Source: an uncultured Porphyromonadaceae bacterium
GTDB lineage: Bacteria > Bacteroidota > Bacteroidia > Bacteroidales > Muribaculaceae
Assembly (NCBI GenBank): GCA_900541835.1
Contig: UQLL01000007.1
Coordinates: 1-64,000 of the forward strand
Direction: 5' to 3'
DNA: 64,000 nt
Part shown: piece after piece, positions 25,022-35,033 of the stretch
Numbering within the stretch: position 1 is the first letter of the stretch
How the letters are laid out: every line of letters starts with the position of its first letter
The notes under the pieces: generated by a model
What the model was told of the DNA's origin: nothing
The model's database searches: none
Seen by the model: only the letters and a program-made list of their open reading frames with translations
Translations under genes and position numbers: made by a program

Positions 25022-26239
25022 TCAGTCTACTTTGTGGAGATCGTGGCCCATGCGCGCCTTCTTGGTGTGCATGTAGAAGCGGTTGTAGTCGTTGGGTTCG
25101 ATTTCCAGAGGTACCGTCTCGGTCACCTTGAGGCCGTAGCCGTTCAGGGCGCGGCGCTTCATGGGGTTGTTGGTGAGCAGGCGCATGGAGCGGATGCCGA
25201 GCTCGTGGAGGATGTTGGCTCCGACGCCGTAGTCGCGCTCGTCGGCGCGGTGGCCGAGGTGGAGGTTGGCGTCGACGGTATCGAGGCCCTGCTCCTGGAG
25301 CTTGTAGGCGCGTATCTTGTCCATCAGGCCGATGCCTCGGCCCTCCTGGCTGAGGTAGACGACGGCTCCGCGTCCCTCCTTCTCGATGAGCTGCATGGCG
25401 GCATGTAGCTGCTCTCCGCACTCGCAGCGTCGTGAGGCGAAGGTGTCGCCGGTAAGGCATGAGGAATGCATGCGCACGAGCACGGGTTCGTCGCCGCTCA
25501 GGTCACCCTTGATGAGGGCCACGTGCTCCAGGCCTGTGGCGAGCTCGCGGAAAGGGATGAGACGGAAGTGCCCGTACTGGGTGGGGAGGTCCACTTCCTC
25601 TCCGCGCTCCACCAGGCTCTCGCGGCGGAGGCGGTAGGCGATGAGGTCGGCGATGGAGATGAGCTTGAGTCCCCACTCGTCGGCACGGCGGCGCAGCTCG
25701 GGCAGACGGGCCATGGTGCCGTCGTCGCTCATGATCTCCATGAGTGTGGCGACTGGCTGTAGGCCGGCCAGGCGGCAGAGGTCGACGCTGGCCTCGGTAT
25801 GACCGGCGCGCTGGAGCACTCCCTTGTCCTGGGCGTAGAGGGGATTGATGTGGCCGGGGCGGCCGAACGTCTCGGGACGGGATGCGGGGTCGGCGAGGGC
25901 GCGGATGGTGGCTGCGCGGTCGGCGATGCTCACGCCCGTGGAGCATCCCTCGAGCTTGTCGACGGTGACGGTGAAAGGGGTGCCGAGTACCGACGTGTTG
26001 TCCTCTACCTGCTTGGCGAGGTCGAGCTCGCGGCAGCGGCTGATAGGCATCGGCACGCAGAGCACGCCGCGGGCGTTCTTGAGCATGAAGTTGACCTGCT
26101 CGGGGGTAATCATTTCGGCGGGGACGATGAGGTCGCCCTCGTTCTCGCGGTCCTCGTCATCGACGACAATCACGAATTTGCCCTGGCGGAAATCCTCCAG
26201 TGCCTCCTCTATACTGTCAAGCTTTATTTTCGAATCCAT
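25022..26239 (-). CDS. ribBA: Bifunctional DHBP synthase / GTP cyclohydrolase II (riboflavin biosynthesis)
   Basis: N-terminal half is 3,4-dihydroxy-2-butanone 4-phosphate synthase: FVIVVDDEDRENEGDL and TVTVDKLEGCSTGVSIADRA with HINPLYAQDKGVLQRAGHTE. C-terminal half is GTP cyclohydrolase II with zinc cysteines in SSCLTGDTFASRRCECGEQL and the motif YLSQEGRGIGL. At 405 residues it is a full-length RibBA and supplies both precursors of riboflavin. It stands alone with its own promoter (TAACTTTG at 26262-26269); no FMN riboswitch fits in its roughly 20-base leader. Confidence 0.95.
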   Translation of the reverse strand: MDSKIKLDSIEEALEDFRQGKFVIVVDDEDRENEGDLIVPAEMITPEQVNFMLKNARGVLCVPMPISRCRELDLAKQVEDNTSVLGTPFTVTVDKLEGCSTGVSIADRAATIRALADPASRPETFGRPGHINPLYAQDKGVLQRAGHTEASVDLCRLAGLQPVATLMEIMSDDGTMARLPELRRRADEWGLKLISIADLIAYRLRRESLVERGEEVDLPTQYGHFRLIPFRELATGLEHVALIKGDLSGDEPVLVRMHSSCLTGDTFASRRCECGEQLHAAMQLIEKEGRGAVVYLSQEGRGIGLMDKIRAYKLQEQGLDTVDANLHLGHRADERDYGVGANILHELGIRSMRLLTNNPMKRRALNGYGLKVTETVPLEIEPNDYNRFYMHTKKARMGHDLHKVD

Positions 26240-26261
26240 GCTTGGTTTTAGAAATTTATTG

Positions 26262-26269
26262 CAAAGTTA
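26262..26269 (-). promoter_or_regulatory. Bacteroidota -7 promoter element of ribBA
   Basis: TAACTTTG on the minus strand, 22 bases upstream of the ribBA ATG, so the leader is short. An A-rich stretch lies directly upstream. Confidence 0.65.
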
Positions 26270-26313
26270 ATTTTTTTAGCCGTGACGGCCAAATGCAGCA
26301 CGCTTATGCACAC

Positions 26314-26355
26314 GTCCCGATTTTTCCGGCGTTGCCGCTCCCGCAATATCGGGAC
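26314..26355. repeat. Intergenic hairpin 1
   Basis: GTCCCGAT pairs with ATCGGGAC across a 26-base centre. First of three consecutive inverted repeats between the TonB-type receptor end and ribBA. Confidence 0.5.
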
Positions 26356-26360
26356 AATCC

Positions 26361-26405
26361 AGTAACGCGAGTTCGGGATAAGTAATACCCTGAACTCGCG
26401 TTACT
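26361..26405. repeat. Intergenic hairpin 2, 14-base perfect arms
   Basis: AGTAACGCGAGTTC (26361-26374) is matched perfectly by GAACTCGCGTTACT (26392-26405), with an inner GGG/CCC pair. No T-run follows on the minus strand, so it is not a plain terminator for the receptor gene. Confidence 0.7.
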
Positions 26406-26422
26406 AACCTTTTGCGCAGACG

Positions 26423-26470
26423 GATGCCGCGCCCCGGCGGCAGTGCTGCTGCCTGCGGGAGCGCGGCATC
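26423..26470. repeat. Intergenic hairpin 3, nested GC-rich stem
   Basis: GATGCCGCGC (26423-26432) pairs with GCGCGGCATC (26461-26470); the interior CCCGGCGGCAG/CTGCCTGCGGG continues the stem with a two-base mismatch. About 40 bases past the receptor stop. A partial family-A sequence (CGTCCCTACA) follows near 26504-26513. Confidence 0.7.
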
Positions 26471-26508
26471 GCGCTGACGGGAGGGTGCGGGAGCAAAGTG
26501 TCTCGTCC

Positions 26509-28986
26509 CTACATCTCCTCGCCGTATCCGGAACCGTCCTGTATCTCGCCGCCGTCAGATTGTCCGGGCTTGCGCTTGGCCTTCATGTTCCCGAAAGAGT
26601 ACTTGACGGTAAAGCGGACCGTTCGCGACGAGCGCCAACGCTTGTTGTCCTGCGTATAGCCGAGTCCATTGGTGACGTTGTGCATACGACGCGAATCAAA
26701 GACGTCGCGGCAGTTGACGGAGAATGACCAGTTGCCGAGGTTCTTGCGGATGCCCAGGTCCACGTTCCAGGCGGGCTCGTGAGTACCCTGTGCCTCCTTC
26801 TGGCGTGAATGATAGCGTCCGGTGGCCTGGATGGACATGGACCAGGGCAGGCGCACTGAAATCATGGATCGGATATCCCAGGCGAAAGAGTTCTGCTTGT
26901 CGCCGCTCAGGGAGTAGGTCTGGCCGTCGCGGACGAAGTCCTTCTGCCAGGCCTTGAGGTGGCTCTGGTAGACGTTGCCCGTGGTGGTGATCTCCAGCAC
27001 GCGGTTGAAGAGCTGGTTCTTGACCACGAGCTCGGCGCCGGAGTTGAAGCGCTTGGAAACATTGTCCCAGGTGGTGTACATGACGTTGTCGGCGGTTATG
27101 TAGCTGAGGCGCGTCATGATGTCATCGGCGGTGCGCAGGTAGCCGCTCAACGAGATCATGTGGTTATCCCAGGTCTTGATGTAGTTGAGTTCGAAGGCGT
27201 TGGAGTACTCGGGCTGGAGCTCGGGATTGCCGTAGGAGATGTCGGTGGGGTTGGAGATGTTCTGGAAAGAGTTGAGCTGTCCGCCCCAGGGCCGGCGTAT
27301 GCGGCGGGTGTAGTTGATCTGCACCTCATTGTCGCGGGGCAGGGAGTAGCTGAGGAAGAGGCTTGGGAAGAGGGCGAAACGGTTCTTCTTGAACATGGGC
27401 ACGTCGTCCTCGGCCTGACCGAAGTTCAGGGAGCGTGTGCGTATCTGCCACGCTTCTGCGCGTACGCCGCCGGAGTAGGAGAAGTTGCCTACGCGGCCGC
27501 CGAGAGTGGCGTAGAAGGCGGTGATGTTGTTATCGTAGATGAACTTGTTGTAAAGGTCGCGAAGCAGGGTGCCGTCGGTGTGTTCGGGGGCACCCCAGGT
27601 GGTGACGGGGGTGTTCTCGTGGCTGTAGGTGCCGTTATAGCCGGCCTCAAGCTTGAAGTAGTCGTTTAAGCGGACGGAGTAGTCGAGCTTGGCTTCGATG
27701 GACGAGGTTCTGATGTCCTGCCTCTGCGCCTGGTAGACATCCTCGGCATCCTCCTGGCCGGGGAACTCCTGATGCTGCTCGTAGACGTTATCGTTGGGAC
27801 CGCCCCAGTGATTGTATCCCACAGTGGCCTGCAGGGTATGGACGTCAGACCACTTATGCAGGTAGCCGAGCTCGGCGTGAGTGCCGAACATGTCAGACGA
27901 GGAGCTGGAGTAGTTGCGGTTGAAGTTCCAGTGGTTGAGGAGGTTGGAACTGTAGAGGGTGGTGGTATGGCCCCAGCGGTGGCCCATCATGCCGAAACCG
28001 GACAGGGAGAACTCGTCTTTGTCGGTGAGGTGGTAGGTGGCGCCGAGGCGGAGGAAGAGGTTGTTGCCGTGGTTACTACTCTCGCCGTCGGAGTTAAGGA
28101 AGTAGTTCTTGCCGTCGGCGTCGAGCTCGTCGTAGGTGCGGCGCGATTCGGAGCCTCCCTTGTTGTGGCGCATTCGGAATCCAAGGCCGCCGTAGAGTTC
28201 CCAGCGGGCATCGGAGTAGTTGATGTTGAAGGAGGCGTTGCCGCCGCCGCGTGTGGTGGCGCCTATCTCGGCACTGCCGAAGTAGCCGCCGCGACGGTCC
28301 TGCTTGAGGATGATATTGATGATGCCGGCGGTGCCTTCGGGCGAGTACTTGGCAGAGGGGTTGGTGATGACTTCGATGCGCTCGATGCTCTCGCCGGGTA
28401 TCTGCTCGAGAATCTGGGCGCGGTTGTCGGCGGTGAGGCCGGACTCCTTGCCGTTAATCCATACGGTGACGGAGGAGTTGCCTCGCAGGGAGACTTCGCC
28501 GTCCTGGTCCACCTCGACGGAGGGGATGGACTCGAGGAGCTCGCTGGCGGACTGCCCGGCGGAAAGGATAGAGGCGTCGACGTTGAAGACGCGGCGGTCG
28601 AGGTCGAAGCGCATCTGGCCTCGAACGCCGGTGACGACTACTTCCTCAAGCATCTTGGTGTCCTCGGCCAGGGTCACGTCGGGCAGCTGGACGTCAGTGT
28701 CGGCGATGACGATGTCGCGTTCCTGGGGCACGTTGCCCTCCATGGTGATGAGGACTGTATACTTGCCGGCCGGGATGTTCTTGATCTCGAAGGTGCCGTC
28801 TTCGGCTGTGGATGTGCCTATGGCCAGGCGCTTGCCGTTTTCGTCGGCAAGCTGGATGTTGACGAAGTCCATGGGCTGTCCTGACTTGCCGACTACCTTC
28901 CCTCGCAGGTTGACGTCGGCCATAGCGGCGGAGCCGCACAACAGGGCCGTCAGCGCGACGGCGCACAGTTTCTTGGTTATACTCAT
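26509..28986 (-). CDS. TonB-dependent-receptor-like outer-membrane protein (carboxypeptidase-regulatory domain + barrel)
   Basis: Signal peptide, then a carboxypeptidase-regulatory-like domain (VNLRGKVVGKSGQPMDFVNI, TAEDGTFEIKNIPAGKY), then a plug (LEEVVVTGVRGQM, PSVEVDQDGEVSLRGNSSVT, IERIEVITNPSAKYSPEGTA) and a long barrel of the OMP_b-brl_3 type (GYNGTYSHEN, YTRRIRRPWGGQLNSFQNIS). The C-terminus has a charged, Gly-rich extension after the last strand (VRFTVKYSFGNMKAKRKPGQ), longer than usual. No SusD partner follows, so it is not a standard glycan-uptake pair; ligand unknown. Confidence 0.87.
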   Translation of the reverse strand: MSITKKLCAVALTALLCGSAAMADVNLRGKVVGKSGQPMDFVNIQLADENGKRLAIGTSTAEDGTFEIKNIPAGKYTVLITMEGNVPQERDIVIADTDVQLPDVTLAEDTKMLEEVVVTGVRGQMRFDLDRRVFNVDASILSAGQSASELLESIPSVEVDQDGEVSLRGNSSVTVWINGKESGLTADNRAQILEQIPGESIERIEVITNPSAKYSPEGTAGIINIILKQDRRGGYFGSAEIGATTRGGGNASFNINYSDARWELYGGLGFRMRHNKGGSESRRTYDELDADGKNYFLNSDGESSNHGNNLFLRLGATYHLTDKDEFSLSGFGMMGHRWGHTTTLYSSNLLNHWNFNRNYSSSSSDMFGTHAELGYLHKWSDVHTLQATVGYNHWGGPNDNVYEQHQEFPGQEDAEDVYQAQRQDIRTSSIEAKLDYSVRLNDYFKLEAGYNGTYSHENTPVTTWGAPEHTDGTLLRDLYNKFIYDNNITAFYATLGGRVGNFSYSGGVRAEAWQIRTRSLNFGQAEDDVPMFKKNRFALFPSLFLSYSLPRDNEVQINYTRRIRRPWGGQLNSFQNISNPTDISYGNPELQPEYSNAFELNYIKTWDNHMISLSGYLRTADDIMTRLSYITADNVMYTTWDNVSKRFNSGAELVVKNQLFNRVLEITTTGNVYQSHLKAWQKDFVRDGQTYSLSGDKQNSFAWDIRSMISVRLPWSMSIQATGRYHSRQKEAQGTHEPAWNVDLGIRKNLGNWSFSVNCRDVFDSRRMHNVTNGLGYTQDNKRWRSSRTVRFTVKYSFGNMKAKRKPGQSDGGEIQDGSGYGEEM

Positions 28987-29055
28987 TGCTTTCGTGGTCT
29001 CTTACGAGAGTGAGACACGGGAAAAAAGGTAAGGTTTAATTTTGAGCCAAAAGTT

Positions 29056-29109
29056 AAAAGTCAAGAGTGCGACGACGCCACTCGGAACGCCATTCGACTC
29101 TTGACTTTT
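29056..29109. repeat. 13-base inverted repeat (family B type)
   Basis: AAAAGTCAAGAGT (29056-29068) and ACTCTTGACTTTT (29097-29109) are perfect complements; 28-base loop. It lies between the M6 peptidase stop and the receptor start, and could terminate or attenuate minus-strand transcripts. The text resembles the CAACTCTTGACTC strings seen near other genes in this window. Confidence 0.6.
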
Positions 29110-29129
29110 CAACTCGCAACTAATCTTGG

Positions 29130-30998
29130 TCAGAAGCGGAGCTTTGCGGAAGTGCTTCCGCACACTGCGATGTAGAGGCCGCGGGCCGGGACGACAATGT
29201 CGGTGCCGGCGAGGCCGCGGGCTGCGACGCGGCCGTCGACGGTGTAGAGGATGACGGTCTGGCCGACGTCGGCGCCATCGACGCGCAGGGTCATGCCATC
29301 GGTGGCGAAAGTCACCTGGCTGTCGACATCGATGCCGGCCACAGAGTTGAAGCCGGCGCGGGAGTAGGCGGTGAAATATACATTTCCCGAACCGAAAAGC
29401 TCGTCATCGTCGGTGTCCTCGTCCTCGGTGATGGAAGTCAGAGTGATGTCGGTCAGGGAGCCGTCCCAGGCCTTGAGCGCAGGGGTCGTGTTCTCTGTAA
29501 AGGAATGGTACCGCATACACGGGAAGCAGACGAACATTGAAGAACCTGGCCTCTTTTCATTGCCGTGTGCTTCCACGATATTGGCGTACTGGTGATCGGC
29601 ATCGTCGTTGACGATGTTGTAGTTCCAGATTCGGGGCTGATAGTCGATATGCCATACGAGCATACCCCAGGAGGGAATGTAATGGTCCCAGTCGTCCCGG
29701 TTCCACTGGCGGTTCTCGAGGGTGAAGTACTCGTTGGCCTTGTTGGTGGGGATGACGTAAGCCTGGTTTGTGTTCAGCAGCGAGGCGGGTAGCTCATAGT
29801 CGGCGCCGCGCTCAAGGATGATGGGCTTGAGCCATCCCAGGGCGCTGCGCTCCCAGGCCGAAAGTGTGGGGGGCGTCTTGGAATCGTTGACGTAGGAGCC
29901 GGATGCCATCAGAGCCCAGATGCCAGGGTGGTTTTCGGCTTTGTAGCTGGTGGAATAGAGGTCAGGAAGGCCGAGCACGTGGCCGAACTCGTGACAGAAG
30001 GTGCCGATGGCATCGACACCGGAAGCCGTGAGCTCGTTGCCGCAGGCGTAGGAGCCAAGCTTTACACCGTCGAAGACGGGCGACATATCCTCGGGAATTA
30101 CCCAAGAATGGGGCCAGATGGTATTGGCACCCCCGCCGCTGGCCTCGCCGCGGCCGGCATAGATGACGTAGACGTTGTCAACAAAACCGTCGTGGTTATT
30201 GTCATAGTCGGCGAAGTTCACCTTACCCAGGGCACCCTGGCAGCCGTGGATAACCATCTCGCGAGGACGGACGTCGCTTCTGCCATCGGAACCATGCGCG
30301 CCGTAATAGGCCTGCGTGTTGGGCAGTGTGATGGGGCCTACGACGTCGAACTGCGGGGTAAACTGGCCTTTGGAAGCGTCGGCGTAATAGTCCAGGGCCG
30401 AACCTGTGAAGCCACGCTCCTTGTAGTTGCGCTGGGTAATCTGCGCCTTGATCATGTCGGTAGAACCGGTGGAGAAGTGGACGTCGGAATACTGCACCAT
30501 GAGCACGAGCACCTTGGGAGAGCCGATGGTGGGGAAATCGCTGCCTGGGAACAAGCCTGGCAGGCGGTCGCCGGGATACACCATGCCGTTTTCAAGCTGC
30601 CGGACGGGCGCCTGGCGCGTTTCGGCCGTGCGGTTCACATAAGGATGCCTGGCCGGGACGGCGGAGATGCCGGCCTGCGCCTTTTTTATCATGGCGGCCT
30701 GCTCGGCGGGATTGGCGGCAAGGCGGGCATTGCCGTCGGTGACAAGCTCGCCGGGCGTGAAGACTCCCTCGGCGTCGAGGCTGGCATAGCGGAAGCCATC
30801 GGCGGTCTCAAGGACCATGCGACCGTTTTCGGTGGTGTAGTAGTGTCCGCGCTCGTCGCCGTACAGGCGCACGCGAATTGAGGAACCATCGGGCTGCGTC
30901 ATGGTCAGCACACCGGGATATGCCGGCACGGCCTGCGCCCCAAGGGCTCCGCCGACGAACAGGGTAAGGACTGTCGCGACCTTAGATATTCGTTTCAT
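29130..30998 (-). CDS. Exported M6-family (immune-inhibitor-A-like) metalloprotease
   Basis: Signal peptide (MKRISKVATVLTLFVGGALGAQA) and propeptide are followed by an M6-type catalytic domain. The zinc motif reads CHEFGHVLGLPDLYST (His336, Glu337, His340, and the downstream Asp). The N-terminal part contains VLVMVQYSDVHF and DYDNNHDGFVDNVYVIYAG. The C-terminus is a beta region ending in ARGLYIAVCGSTSAKLRF, a sorting-type tail. It would degrade proteins outside the cell. A longer frame adds nine residues but weakens the signal peptide. The gene stands alone, divergent from eno. Confidence 0.88.
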   Translation of the reverse strand: MKRISKVATVLTLFVGGALGAQAVPAYPGVLTMTQPDGSSIRVRLYGDERGHYYTTENGRMVLETADGFRYASLDAEGVFTPGELVTDGNARLAANPAEQAAMIKKAQAGISAVPARHPYVNRTAETRQAPVRQLENGMVYPGDRLPGLFPGSDFPTIGSPKVLVLMVQYSDVHFSTGSTDMIKAQITQRNYKERGFTGSALDYYADASKGQFTPQFDVVGPITLPNTQAYYGAHGSDGRSDVRPREMVIHGCQGALGKVNFADYDNNHDGFVDNVYVIYAGRGEASGGGANTIWPHSWVIPEDMSPVFDGVKLGSYACGNELTASGVDAIGTFCHEFGHVLGLPDLYSTSYKAENHPGIWALMASGSYVNDSKTPPTLSAWERSALGWLKPIILERGADYELPASLLNTNQAYVIPTNKANEYFTLENRQWNRDDWDHYIPSWGMLVWHIDYQPRIWNYNIVNDDADHQYANIVEAHGNEKRPGSSMFVCFPCMRYHSFTENTTPALKAWDGSLTDITLTSITEDEDTDDDELFGSGNVYFTAYSRAGFNSVAGIDVDSQVTFATDGMTLRVDGADVGQTVILYTVDGRVAARGLAGTDIVVPARGLYIAVCGSTSAKLRF

Positions 30999-31309
30999 AA
31001 TATGTATGTAGGGGTTTCTTTTCAAATTGCGAAGTTAATACATTTTGTCTTCTTCTGCAAATTTCCTGCTAAAAACACATGCGGGGCGGAGTCACAAAAC
31101 ATTTGGGTATCTCGCCAAAACAATATCGCCTCACCAAACTTCCGATTGTGCCGGACTAACGAAAAAACTGACCACAACAACATGCGAACGCGAGTTGTCT
31201 TTCAACTTTTACCACCGCACATTGTTTATATTAGGAGCGCCGGAAAGGGAATCGTACACGCGGCAGGCGTTTTTTCGGCCCAGTCCCACTCCGTTTCAAA
31301 AAAAATCAC
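30999..31309. other. Divergent intergenic region between M6 peptidase and enolase
   Basis: About 310 bases, clearly AT-richer than the flanking genes. A minus-strand TAACTTCG near 31032 may be the peptidase -7 element (one base off consensus). I see no open reading frame with family features and no strong hairpin. The rightmost end leads into the enolase promoter. Confidence 0.5.
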
Positions 31310-31317
31310 TAATTTTG
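31310..31317 (+). promoter_or_regulatory. Bacteroidota -7 promoter element of enolase
   Basis: TAATTTTG 50 bases upstream of the eno ATG matches TAnnTTTG. A clear TTTG at the -33 position is not seen. The leader is A-rich before the start (AAAGAAACACACAAGCAG). Confidence 0.6.
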
Positions 31318-31367
31318 CGCTCTGAAAAGTACGAAAGGTAAAAACTCTTAAAGAAACACACAAGCAG

Positions 31368-32651
<1,284 letters not shown>

Positions 32652-32666
32652 CCCCTGCCCATACAT

Positions 32667-32708
32667 CGAGCGGCGCGACCCCATCCCGGGTCGCGCCGCT
32701 CCGCATTT
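32667..32708 (+). terminator. Terminator hairpin after eno
   Basis: Perfect 14-base arms GAGCGGCGCGACCC / GGGTCGCGCCGCTC with a short loop, followed by CCGCATTTC. The T-run is weak but the stem is very stable. Confidence 0.75.
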
Positions 32709-32729
32709 CAAACATTTGTCCGGCTCGCA

Positions 32730-32761
32730 TTTGGGCGATTGCGCGGATTTGCGTACCTTTG
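32730..32761 (+). promoter_or_regulatory. Consensus promoter of dapF
   Basis: TTTG at 32730-32733, 20-base spacer, TACCTTTG at 32754-32761. Transcription would start about 25 bases before the dapF ATG. Confidence 0.72.
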
Positions 32762-32787
32762 CGCCTGATTAAGGTAATTCAGCCCAA

Positions 32788-33660
32788 ATGGATAAGAGAA
32801 AAAGAAACACCGGGACGCTCCGCTTCACCAAGATGGAGGGCCTCGGCAACGACTATATTTATGTGGACTGCACGCTCGGCGAGCCGGACGTGGACTGGCC
32901 GGCGCTATCCATCGCCATGAGCGACCGCCACTTCGGTGTCGGAGCCGACGGCATCATCCTCATCATGCCCAGCCTCAAGGCCGACTTCCGGATGCGGATG
33001 TTCAACGCCGACGGCTCCGAGGGCAAAATGTGCGGCAACGGCTCACGCTGCGTCGCCAAGTTCGTACATGACCGCGGCCTGACGGACAAGTCGTGCGTCA
33101 CGCTCGAAACGCTGGCCGGAATCAAGGTCCTTGACATGCACTTCGGCCCCGACGGACAGGTAGAGACGGTGACTGTCGACATGGGCGAGCCGGTGCTCCG
33201 CGCCGCCGACGTCCCCGCCGTATGCAAAAAGGAGCGCATGGTGGAAGAGCCCCTGAATACTCCCACCCGAGGCAAGTTCGAGGTGACGGCCGTGAGCATG
33301 GGCAACCCGCATGGCGTCATCTTCGTGCCGGAGGTCACCGACGCCTTAGTGCTCGGCGCGGGCCCGCAGCTGGAGCGCCACGAGGCATTCCCCGACCGCG
33401 CCAACATCGAGTTCGTGCAGGTGCTCAACCCGCACGAGGTGCGGATGCGCGTATGGGAGCGCGGCAGCGGCGAGACTCTCGCCTGCGGCACAGGTGCCTG
33501 CGCCACCGCCGTGGCATGCGTGCTCACCGGCCGGACAGGACGGGACGTCATCGTGCATCTCACCGGCGGCGACCTGCACATCCGCTGGGACGAGAAAGAC
33601 AACCACGTATACATGACCGGCCCGGCCCGCTTCGCATTCGACGGCGAGTGGGCTCTGTGA
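32788..33660 (+). CDS. dapF: Diaminopimelate epimerase
   Basis: Converts LL- to meso-diaminopimelate for lysine and peptidoglycan. The two catalytic cysteines are visible in MCGNGSRC (about Cys82) and LACGTGACATAVA (about Cys233). KMEGLGNDYIYVDC and HFGVGADGII are typical N-terminal motifs, and 290 residues is a normal length. The next gene, dapL, makes its substrate directly, so the pair completes the aminotransferase variant of the lysine pathway. Confidence 0.96.
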   Translation: MDKRKRNTGTLRFTKMEGLGNDYIYVDCTLGEPDVDWPALSIAMSDRHFGVGADGIILIMPSLKADFRMRMFNADGSEGKMCGNGSRCVAKFVHDRGLTDKSCVTLETLAGIKVLDMHFGPDGQVETVTVDMGEPVLRAADVPAVCKKERMVEEPLNTPTRGKFEVTAVSMGNPHGVIFVPEVTDALVLGAGPQLERHEAFPDRANIEFVQVLNPHEVRMRVWERGSGETLACGTGACATAVACVLTGRTGRDVIVHLTGGDLHIRWDEKDNHVYMTGPARFAFDGEWAL

Positions 33661-33747
33661 ATAAGGAAGCGCCACGCTGAGGCGGGCGCCAAATACTAAG
33701 GAAAAAACCACTGCCTCGCACGTCCTCAACTCTCAACTAAAAACACC

Positions 33748-34977
33748 ATGTTCAAAGTAAACGACAATTTCCTGAAACTGCCCGCCTCGTACCTGTTCAG
33801 CGAAGTGGCCAAGCGCATCAATAAATATACGGCCGCACACCCCGAGGCCGAGATCATCCGTATGGGCATCGGCGACGTCACCCGTCCCCTCGCCCCCGAA
33901 GTGATAAAAGCCCTCCACGAGGCCGTCGACGACGAGGCACGAGGCGAGACCTTCCACGGCTACGGCCCCGAGCAGGGATACACCTTCCTGACCGAGAAGA
34001 TCGCCGAGACCGACTACCGCCGCATCGGCGTCGACATCGCCACCGACGAGATATTCGTCAGCGACGGCGCCAAGTGCGACACCGGCAACATCGGCGACAT
34101 CCTTGCCATCTCCGACCGCGTGGCCGTCACTGACCCCGTCTACCCCGTGTACGTCGACACCAACGTCATGGCCGGACGCAGCGGAGACCTGCTCGCCGAC
34201 GGTCGCTGGAGCGACATCGAATACCTGCCCTGCACCGCCGACAACGACTTCGTGCCTGAGCTGCCAAAGACAAACCCCGACATCATATACCTCTGCTATC
34301 CGAACAACCCCACCGGCACCACGCTGACCCACGACCAGCTCAAGATATGGGTCGACTACTGCCGCCGCCAGGGCTCGCTGCTCCTCTTCGACGCCGCCTA
34401 CGAAGCCTTCATCACCGAGTCCGACGTGCCTCACTCCATCTTTGAGATCGAGGGAGCGCGCGAGTGCGCCATCGAGTTCCGCAGCTTCTCCAAGACTGCC
34501 GGCTTCACGGGCATCCGCCTCGGCTACGCCGTCATACCCAAGGAGCTGAAGGGCGCCGACGCCAAGGGGAACCCCATCAGCCTCAACGCCCTCTGGAACC
34601 GCCGCCAGACAACCAAGTTCAACGGCGCCAGCTACCTGACGCAGCGCGCCGCTGCCGCCACCTACTCCGAGGCCGGACGCCGGCAGCTCCAGGAGACCAT
34701 CGACTACTACCTGCGCAACGCCCGCATCATGCGCGAGGCCCTCACCGCCACCGGTCACAAGGCTGTGGGCGGAGTCAACTCCCCCTACGTCTGGATCAAG
34801 ACCCCCGACGGCATGAACTCCTGGCAGTTCTTCGACTGGCTGCTTGAAGAGTGCAACGTCGCCGGCACGCCCGGCAGCGGCTTCGGCCCAAGCGGCGAAG
34901 GCTACTTCCGCCTCACCGCCTTCAACACCGAGGAAAACACCCGCCGCGCAATGGAGCGCATCAAGAACAAAGGATAA
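33748..34977 (+). CDS. dapL: LL-diaminopimelate aminotransferase
   Basis: PLP enzyme that makes LL-diaminopimelate from tetrahydrodipicolinate and glutamate in one step. Motifs: IRMGIGDVTRPLAP near the N-terminus, YLCYPNNPTGTTLTHDQL, and the PLP lysine (Lys249) in SFSKTAGFTGIRLGY. The C-terminal GTPGSGFGPSGEGYFRLTAF contributes the arginine that binds the substrate carboxylate. At 409 residues it matches DapL. It follows dapF by 87 bases (containing a CTCAACTCTCAACT stretch) and ends at a terminator, suggesting a two-gene operon. Confidence 0.95.
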   Translation: MFKVNDNFLKLPASYLFSEVAKRINKYTAAHPEAEIIRMGIGDVTRPLAPEVIKALHEAVDDEARGETFHGYGPEQGYTFLTEKIAETDYRRIGVDIATDEIFVSDGAKCDTGNIGDILAISDRVAVTDPVYPVYVDTNVMAGRSGDLLADGRWSDIEYLPCTADNDFVPELPKTNPDIIYLCYPNNPTGTTLTHDQLKIWVDYCRRQGSLLLFDAAYEAFITESDVPHSIFEIEGARECAIEFRSFSKTAGFTGIRLGYAVIPKELKGADAKGNPISLNALWNRRQTTKFNGASYLTQRAAAATYSEAGRRQLQETIDYYLRNARIMREALTATGHKAVGGVNSPYVWIKTPDGMNSWQFFDWLLEECNVAGTPGSGFGPSGEGYFRLTAFNTEENTRRAMERIKNKG

Positions 34978-34983
34978 ACACGA

Positions 34984-35020
34984 GGTGCCGGACGACACAC
35001 GCTCCGGCACCTTCTCTTTT
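34984..35020 (+). terminator. Rho-independent terminator after dapL
   Basis: GGTGCCGGA / TCCGGCACC arms, followed by TTCTCTTTT. It ends 14 bases before the start of the BspA-like gene. Confidence 0.82.
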
Positions 35021-35033
35021 AAAGCATATTGCA

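Noticed and set aside
26240..26508. FMN riboswitch upstream of ribBA
   Set aside because: The promoter lies 22 bases before the ATG, leaving no room, and the upstream hairpins do not show the conserved riboswitch arms.
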